DNA from: Actinomycetes bacterium
GTDB lineage: Bacteria > Actinomycetota > Acidimicrobiia > Acidimicrobiales > Microtrichaceae
Direction: 5' to 3'
DNA: 9,803 bases
NCBI GenBank assembly: GCA_023427825.1
Contig: JAEZAI010000329.1
Span: forward strand, 1-9,803
Program-made: the position numbers and the translations under genes
Notes under the pieces: generated by a model
The model's input: only the letters and a program-made list of their open reading frames with translations
Database searches by the model: none
Told to the model about the DNA's origin: nothing
Part shown: positions 4,946 to 9,803 of the stretch, piece after piece
Position numbering within the stretch: the stretch's first letter is position 1
Layout of the letters: every line of letters begins with the position of its first letter

Positions 4946-7330
4946 ATGTTCCGATCGCTCGGTCAACTGTCCGTCAGCCGCCCACGAGCGGTGCTCGCCG
5001 CCACCGGCGTGTTCCTGGTCCTCGCCGCCGTGCTCGGCGTGGGCGTCTTCGACCGGCTCTCCGGCGGCGGCTTCGAGGACCCGTCCGCCGAGTCGACCCG
5101 GGCCGAGGCACTCCTGGCGGAGCGGTTCGACTCCGGCACGCCCAACTTCGTCGTCCTCGCCACGGCGCCGGGCGACGCGGTCGCGGGTCCCGAGAGCCCC
5201 GACAGCCCGGACGGCCCCGACGGCCGCGCACCGGCCGTGGACTCGGCGCCGGCGATCGCGGCGGGTGAGGCGCTGACCCAGCGGCTGGCCGAGGACCCCG
5301 ACGTCGCCGAGGTCGTCAGCTACTGGAGCCTCGGTCGGGTGGCCCCGCTGCGATCGACCGACGGAACGTCCGCCATGGTCGTCGTGCGGCTGGCGGGTGA
5401 CGACGACGCGGTGATGGCCGCGTCCGAGCGCCTGCAGGAGGAGCTCGGCGACCGGGCCGGACCGCTCGCGCTCGGCTACTCCGGCAGGGGCCCGGTCTTC
5501 TCGGCGGTGTCGAGCAACATCGAGGGCGACCTCTCCACCGCCGAGTCGATCGCCGTGCCGATCACGCTGCTCCTGCTCGTCATCGTGTTCGGCGGCCTCG
5601 TCGCCGCCGGGCTGCCGCTGCTGGTCGGCGCGGTGTCGGTCCTGGGCACGTTCCTCACGCTGTGGGTGGTGTCGATGTTCACCGACGTGTCGGTGTTCTC
5701 GATCAACCTGGTCACCGCGCTCGGGCTGGGCCTGGCGATCGACTACTCGCTGTTCATCGTGAGCCGGTTCCGGGAGGAGCTCGCCCGCCATCCCCGCTCG
5801 ACGTGGCAGCCCGACGAGCACCGGGCGATCCGGGCCGCCGTGGTGCGCACCGTCGAGACCGCCGGCCGGACCGTGGCGGTGTCGGCCCTGACCGTCGCCG
5901 TGTCGCTCTCTGCGCTGCTCGTGTTCCCGCTCTACTTCCTCCGCTCGTTCGCCTACGCCGGGGTGGGTGTCACGCTGGTGGCCGCGTTCACGTCGGTCGT
6001 CGCGCTCCCGGCGCTGCTGGCGCTCACCGGCCGCCGCGTCGACGGTCTCCGCCTGTTCCGCCGTCCCCCCGCTGCGCCCGCGAGCGGGTTCTGGCGCCGC
6101 AACGCCGAGGCCGTCATGCGCAGGCCGGTCCCGGTCGCGGTCGTGGGTGTCGTCGTCCTGCTCCTGCTCGGCGCCCCGTTCCTGGGTGTCCGCTTCGGAG
6201 TGCCCGACGAGCGGGTGCTCCCGGAGGGAGACCCGACCCGCACGAGCACCGAGCAGCTGCAGGACGACTTCAGCTCCGAGGAGGCCGATGCGTTCTCGGT
6301 GGTGGTGCTCGGCGACTCGAGCGACGGCGGCGCCTCGGCGCCGACCGACGCGGAGGTCGCCGCCTACGCCGGGGAGCTGTCGCTGCTCGAGGGCGTGCAG
6401 CGCGTCGACGCCCCGACGGGGCGCTACATCGAGGGGGTGCAGGTCGCCCCCACCGACCCCATGCTGCAGGGCTACCGGTCCGGCGACGACGTGCGCCTGA
6501 GCGTCGTCCCCGACGTCGTGCCGATCTCCGCCGAGGGCGAGGAGCTGGTGGCGGACGTCCGGGCCGCCGAGGCCCCGGGTGAGGTGGTGGTGGGCGGACG
6601 ATCGGCGGGGTTCGTCGACTCGACCGAGGCGATCGCGGCCCGGCTGCCGTGGGCGATCGCCATCATCGTGGTGGCCACGTTCGTCCTGCTGTTCCTGATG
6701 TTCGGCTCGGTGCTGGTGCCGCTCAAGGCGATCGTGCTGAACATGCTGTCGCTCAGCGCCACGTTCGGAGCCATGGTCTGGATCTTCCAGGAGGGGCACC
6801 TGTCCGGTGTGCTCGGCTTCACCCCGACCGGGATGACCGACACGACGACGCCGATCCTCATGTTCTGCATCGCCTTCGGCCTGTCGATGGACTACGAGGT
6901 GTTCCTGCTCTCCCGCATCAAGGAGGAGTACGACCGCACGGGCGACAACGAGCGGTCGATCGCCGTCGGGCTGGAGCGCTCCGGTCGGATCGTCACCGCC
7001 GCCGCGGCGCTGCTCACCGTCACCTTCCTGGCCTTCGCCACGTCCGGCATCACGTTCATCAAGCTGTTCGGTCTGGGTCTGGCGCTCGCCGTGGTGATGG
7101 ACGCCACGCTGATCCGGGCGACGCTCGTGCCGGCCTTCATGAAGCTCGCCGGTGACGCCAACTGGTGGGCGCCCGCCTGGATGCGCCGGTTCCACGACCG
7201 GTTCGGCTTCTCGGAGCACGTGGGCGACGCCGGCGACGCCGACGAGGAGGAGACGCCGACGGTGGTCGACCTGGAGGGCGCCGGGCGCGACGAGCAGCCC
7301 AGTGACCGGGAACCGGTCGGGGTCGGCTGA
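4946..7330 (+). CDS. MMPL family transporter (RND superfamily)
   Basis: A 794-residue inner-membrane exporter of the MMPL type, known in actinobacteria for moving lipids, polyketides and other hydrophobic compounds using the proton gradient. Two repeats are seen, each a membrane helix, an outer domain, and a five-helix block. Repeat one: helix 16-34, GGFEDPSAES (41-50), outer domain to about 200, helices from 203 to 360 with GLGLAIDYSLFIVSRFREEL (260-279). Repeat two: helix 394-412, outer domain 415-565, helices 568-735 with AFGLSMDYEVFLLSRIKEEY (643-662). The paired D266-Y267 and D649-Y650 correspond to the proton-relay Asp-Tyr pairs of MmpL3. A Pro/Asp-rich insert (82-101) lies in the first outer domain, and the C-terminal tail (755-794) is acidic and unconserved. 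ATG 4946 has GGGGAGG (4934-4940) with a 5-nt spacer. Control by the divergent TetR is likely. The last codons and the stop lie in a tandem repeat. Confidence 0.93.
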   Translation: MFRSLGQLSVSRPRAVLAATGVFLVLAAVLGVGVFDRLSGGGFEDPSAESTRAEALLAERFDSGTPNFVVLATAPGDAVAGPESPDSPDGPDGRAPAVDSAPAIAAGEALTQRLAEDPDVAEVVSYWSLGRVAPLRSTDGTSAMVVVRLAGDDDAVMAASERLQEELGDRAGPLALGYSGRGPVFSAVSSNIEGDLSTAESIAVPITLLLLVIVFGGLVAAGLPLLVGAVSVLGTFLTLWVVSMFTDVSVFSINLVTALGLGLAIDYSLFIVSRFREELARHPRSTWQPDEHRAIRAAVVRTVETAGRTVAVSALTVAVSLSALLVFPLYFLRSFAYAGVGVTLVAAFTSVVALPALLALTGRRVDGLRLFRRPPAAPASGFWRRNAEAVMRRPVPVAVVGVVVLLLLGAPFLGVRFGVPDERVLPEGDPTRTSTEQLQDDFSSEEADAFSVVVLGDSSDGGASAPTDAEVAAYAGELSLLEGVQRVDAPTGRYIEGVQVAPTDPMLQGYRSGDDVRLSVVPDVVPISAEGEELVADVRAAEAPGEVVVGGRSAGFVDSTEAIAARLPWAIAIIVVATFVLLFLMFGSVLVPLKAIVLNMLSLSATFGAMVWIFQEGHLSGVLGFTPTGMTDTTTPILMFCIAFGLSMDYEVFLLSRIKEEYDRTGDNERSIAVGLERSGRIVTAAAALLTVTFLAFATSGITFIKLFGLGLALAVVMDATLIRATLVPAFMKLAGDANWWAPAWMRRFHDRFGFSEHVGDAGDADEEETPTVVDLEGAGRDEQPSDREPVGVG

Positions 7331-7370
7331 GCCCGGGAACCGGTCGGGGTCGGCTGGGCCCGGGAACCGG
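7308..7370 (+). repeat. 27-bp tandem repeat, 2.3 copies, spanning the MMPL stop codon
   Basis: Units at 7308-7334 and 7335-7361 each begin GGGAACCGGTCGGGGTCGGC and end in GCCC; a third partial unit (GGGAACCGG) is at 7362-7370. The two full units differ only at 7330 versus 7357 (A versus G), and that A is the last base of the transporter's TGA stop. The period is a multiple of three, so the second unit in the same frame would read Trp instead of stop. The repeat fills most of the 80-nt gap before the P450 gene and contains several G-runs. Confidence 0.9.
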
Positions 7371-7410
7371 CGGTAGCGTCCGGCGCGGACAGCGACCGGA
7401 GGGGGAGCGG

Positions 7411-8709
7411 GTGGACGCCACGGTGACGGGACCGGGGAGCGACGTCGACGTCGAAGGGATCGACCTCTGCGACCTGTCGCTCTTCGAGCACGGCTTCCCG
7501 CACCCGGTGTTCGCGGCCCTGCGCCGGGAGCGGCCCGTGTGGTTCCACCCGCCCACGCCGCACGTCCCCGGCGACGACGGGTTCTGGGTGCTCAGCCGGT
7601 ACGCGGACGTGGTGGCCGCCGCGTCCGACGGCGCCACGTTCTCGAGCCGGACGGGTCCGGGTCGGGACGGGGGCGGCACGCTGATCGAGGACCTTCCCGA
7701 GGGCTACACCGGCGTGCTGCTCAACATGACCGACGACCCGCACCACCAGCGCGTCCGGTCGCTGCTCACACCCGCCCTGTCGCCCCGAGCGGTCAGGGCG
7801 CTCGCCGACGACCTGCGGCGCCGGTCCGACGCGATCGTGGCCGCCGCGCTCGGCCGGGGCGAGGTCGACCTGCTCGTCGACGTGGCCGCGGAGCTGCCGT
7901 TGCAGGCCGCCGCGTCGCTGCTGGGCGTGCCGCAGGACGACCGCCGCCTGCTCATCGAATGGGCCGACGCCACCCTGGACCACGACGACCGGGACCTGGG
8001 CGGCAGCTCCGAGCGCGCGGCCGCGGCGGCGATCGCGATGTTCGAGTACGGCAGCGCGCTGATCGAGCGACGTCGGGCAGAACCCGGTGACGACCTGCTG
8101 TCGCTCGCCGTCCACGGCGAGGTGGACGACGCCGACGCGCCGGGCGGCCGACGGCGCCTGCGTGACGACGAGGTCCAGCTGCTGTTCTCGCTGCTCGTCG
8201 CGGCGGGGACCGAGACCACGCGGAACACGATCGCCGCCGGCGTGGCGGCGCTCGCCGAGCGGCCCGATGAGTGGGCGGCGCTGCGCGACGACCGCTCGCT
8301 GGTCCCGGCCGCCGTCGAGGAGATGCTGCGGTTCGCGTCGTCCACGCCCTACAACCGCCGGACCGCCACCCGCGACGTGGAGGTGGACGGTCGGCTGATC
8401 CGCGCCGGCGACCGCGTGACGCTCTGGTGGTCGTCCGCCAACCGTGACGATGCGGAGTTCCCCGAGCCCGACCGGTTCGACGTCCGCCGCACGCCGAACC
8501 GCCACGTGGCGTTCGGTCACGGCGCCCACTTCTGCCTGGGGGCCCGGCTCGCACGGCTGGAGATCGCGTCGATCGTCGGATCCTTGCTCGACGCCGTCGA
8601 GCCGCCCGAGCCGACCGGGCCGATCGAGTGGACCCGCTCCAACAAGCACACCGGCGTCCGCCACCTCCCGGTGCGTCTGCGGCCCGCGACTACGCCCGCC
8701 TCGCCGTGA
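7411..8709 (+). CDS. Cytochrome P450 (CYP124/125/142-like)
   Basis: A 432-residue soluble heme monooxygenase that would use O2 and electrons from a ferredoxin or similar partner (none is encoded here). The family landmarks are all present: VLLNMTDDPHHQRVRSLL (C-helix, 102-119), the I-helix oxygen-binding AAGTETTRN (264-272), the ExxR pair E304-R307, the NRDDAEFPEPDRFDVRR stretch (344-360) and the heme loop FGHGAHFCLGARLARLE (368-384) with C375 as the iron ligand. The C-terminal half, including the RTPNRHVAFG form of the heme loop and a terminal SN..G..HLPV strand (410-421), resembles actinobacterial P450s that hydroxylate sterol side chains or methyl-branched lipids (CYP125, CYP142, CYP124); the substrate here is inference. 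The GTG at 7411 has GGAGGGGG (7398-7405) with a 5-nt spacer. It is co-directional with the MMPL gene (80-nt gap), and its stop overlaps the next gene by 4 nt. Confidence 0.93.
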   Translation: MDATVTGPGSDVDVEGIDLCDLSLFEHGFPHPVFAALRRERPVWFHPPTPHVPGDDGFWVLSRYADVVAAASDGATFSSRTGPGRDGGGTLIEDLPEGYTGVLLNMTDDPHHQRVRSLLTPALSPRAVRALADDLRRRSDAIVAAALGRGEVDLLVDVAAELPLQAAASLLGVPQDDRRLLIEWADATLDHDDRDLGGSSERAAAAAIAMFEYGSALIERRRAEPGDDLLSLAVHGEVDDADAPGGRRRLRDDEVQLLFSLLVAAGTETTRNTIAAGVAALAERPDEWAALRDDRSLVPAAVEEMLRFASSTPYNRRTATRDVEVDGRLIRAGDRVTLWWSSANRDDAEFPEPDRFDVRRTPNRHVAFGHGAHFCLGARLARLEIASIVGSLLDAVEPPEPTGPIEWTRSNKHTGVRHLPVRLRPATTPASP

Positions 8710-9803
8710 CCGACGTCGGTGCCCCCGACGCGGGTGGGGCCTCCGAGGCGGGCACGCCCTCCGGGGGGAGTGCCGAGCGGCGTCGACCCGACACCCCCAA
8801 GGGTCGGTCCGCCCGGGCCGCCATCGTCGAGGCGGCGTGGGACGCGCTGGACGACGCCGACCTGGCCAAGCTCCCGGCGGGATTGTCCGTGCGCCGGGTC
8901 GCCGCCGCAGCAGGGGTGTCCGCCGGGGGCGTGCAGTACCACTTCCCGACCATGCGCGACCTCGGCGAGGCCATGGTCGACTCGCTGCTGTCGGACATCG
9001 CTGCCGAGCCCATCGACGCAGCGAAGGAGGGGGCGGCGCTGCTCGCCTCCGACGGCCTGGCGGCGGCCGTGCGGGCCGCCGCCCAGTTCAACTGGGACGC
9101 GCTCGAGGCCCCCGACGAGCGTCGCTACGACCGTCGCATGCAGCGCGTGATCGCGCTCGCCCACGGGATCGGACCCGATGCGGAGGTCCTGCGCCGCCGG
9201 CTGCGCGACGAGTTCTGGGGATCGTTCCGCCCGGTGTTCGAAGCCATGCTCCAGGCCATGCTCGACACGTCGGAGCGCCGTGTCGTGGAGCCCTTCACCG
9301 TCGAGGAGCTGGCGCTGGTCACCGGCGCGCTCGCCGAGGGCCTGCGCGTGGAGCAGAGCTGCATGGACGGCGCCATCCGGTCGGACCTGTACGCGGACGC
9401 GGTCGTCGCGCTGGCCACCGCGCTCACCGTGCCGATCACGCGCCCCCGCTCGGTGTCCGAGATCGAGGTCGAGCTGCACCAGGCGTCGGCCTCCCGCCGG
9501 GGAGTGGTCGGACTGGTCGCCGTCGCGCAGGCTGCGGCGCCGCTCTTCGCGGACGGCTTCGAGGACGTCGGGTTCGCGGCGATCCTGTCGGCGTCGGCTG
9601 ACGACGTCCCGCTGCAGGAGGTGGTCGAGGCGTTCGGGACCCCCAGGACCGTCGCCGCCGTGTCGTTCTCGCGCCACCTCGAGGCGTTGGCGGCCGCCGC
9701 GTCGCGACGCCGGGCGACCTCCTCCGACGTCGCGCTGGCCGACCTGGTGATGGAGCTCGCCCGCCGCGCCCAGGCCGAGCCGTGGGTGGCGGTCGCGCTG
9801 CTC
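8706..9803 (+). CDS. Long TetR-type regulator with two TetR units (partial at 3' end)
   Basis: An open frame of 366 codons runs from the GTG at 8706 to the window edge without a stop. GTG overlaps the P450 stop in GTGA, a sign of translational coupling; no Shine-Dalgarno sequence is needed or seen. After a Gly/Ser/Pro-rich leader (1-34) comes a clear TetR DNA-binding domain: ARAAIVEAAWDAL (36-48), then LSVRRVAAAAGVSAGGVQYHF (60-80) with the usual QYHFPTMRDLGEAM continuation. A helical ligand-binding half follows (86-245), including MQRVIALAHG (145-154) and LALVTGALAEGLRVEQ (202-217). From about 262 a second TetR-like N-terminus appears: RRGVVGLVAVAQAAAPLFADGF (264-285), then LQEVVEAFGTPRTVAAVSF (303-321) and LEALAAAA (325-332), and a further helical region starts at 338. 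The second helix-turn-helix lacks the Gly-Val-Ser turn and YxHF and may be degenerate. Ordinary TetR proteins are about 200 residues, so the length alone supports a double unit. It probably regulates the P450 locus; this is inference. Confidence 0.82.
   Translation, partial: MTDVGAPDAGGASEAGTPSGGSAERRRPDTPKGRSARAAIVEAAWDALDDADLAKLPAGLSVRRVAAAAGVSAGGVQYHFPTMRDLGEAMVDSLLSDIAAEPIDAAKEGAALLASDGLAAAVRAAAQFNWDALEAPDERRYDRRMQRVIALAHGIGPDAEVLRRRLRDEFWGSFRPVFEAMLQAMLDTSERRVVEPFTVEELALVTGALAEGLRVEQSCMDGAIRSDLYADAVVALATALTVPITRPRSVSEIEVELHQASASRRGVVGLVAVAQAAAPLFADGFEDVGFAAILSASADDVPLQEVVEAFGTPRTVAAVSFSRHLEALAAAASRRRATSSDVALADLVMELARRAQAEPWVAVALL

Noticed and set aside
4817..7219. Extension of the TetR frame upstream through the MMPL gene, giving a protein of about 1000 residues
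   Set aside because: The part beyond 4816 lies antisense to a clear MMPL gene and crosses the control region; the translation there has no recognisable domain. The TetR protein begins at 4816 or at the GTG at 4822.

Overview
The window is about 70% G+C and looks like chromosomal DNA of a high-GC actinobacterium, perhaps of the Acidimicrobiia type (lineage is inference). Supporting signs are several GTG starts, Shine-Dalgarno sequences of the GGAGG type 5 nt before some starts but none before others (suggesting leaderless mRNAs), a BioB with the actinobacterial C-terminal ending, and abundant TetR, MMPL and P450 genes. No tRNA, rRNA, CRISPR array, insertion sequence or phage gene is visible. 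Coding density is high and no gene-free stretch exceeds 130 nt.

Left part (1-1612): the N-terminal third of an ATP-grasp enzyme leaves the window on the minus strand. Divergent from it is bioB (biotin synthase), with all cluster-ligand cysteines and an unusual Ala-rich insert before its C-terminal tail. No other biotin gene is in view.

Middle (1699-4100): a DUF2207 membrane protein with a poly-glycine tail is followed in the same direction by a LemA family protein. This pair is a recurring bacterial envelope module of unknown function. The gap between them holds a degenerate GC-rich repeat. A very stable hairpin with a TTCG loop spans the lemA stop codon and probably ends transcription from both sides.

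Right part (4136-9803): a TetR repressor is divergent from a large MMPL/RND transporter. The shared 129-bp control region carries a consensus -35 box, a 24-bp near-perfect palindrome and a second related element 42 bp away, a good candidate for the operator of this TetR. After the transporter come a cytochrome P450 (CYP124/125/142-like) and, overlapping it by 4 nt, a long TetR-type protein that runs off the window. This last protein appears to hold two TetR units in one chain. Together they suggest a locus for oxidising and moving a hydrophobic compound (lipid or sterol-like) under two regulators; the substrate is not known.

The most notable items are the tandem-TetR protein coupled to the P450, the two-site operator region, and the 27-bp tandem repeat whose two full units differ only at the base that creates the transporter's stop codon.
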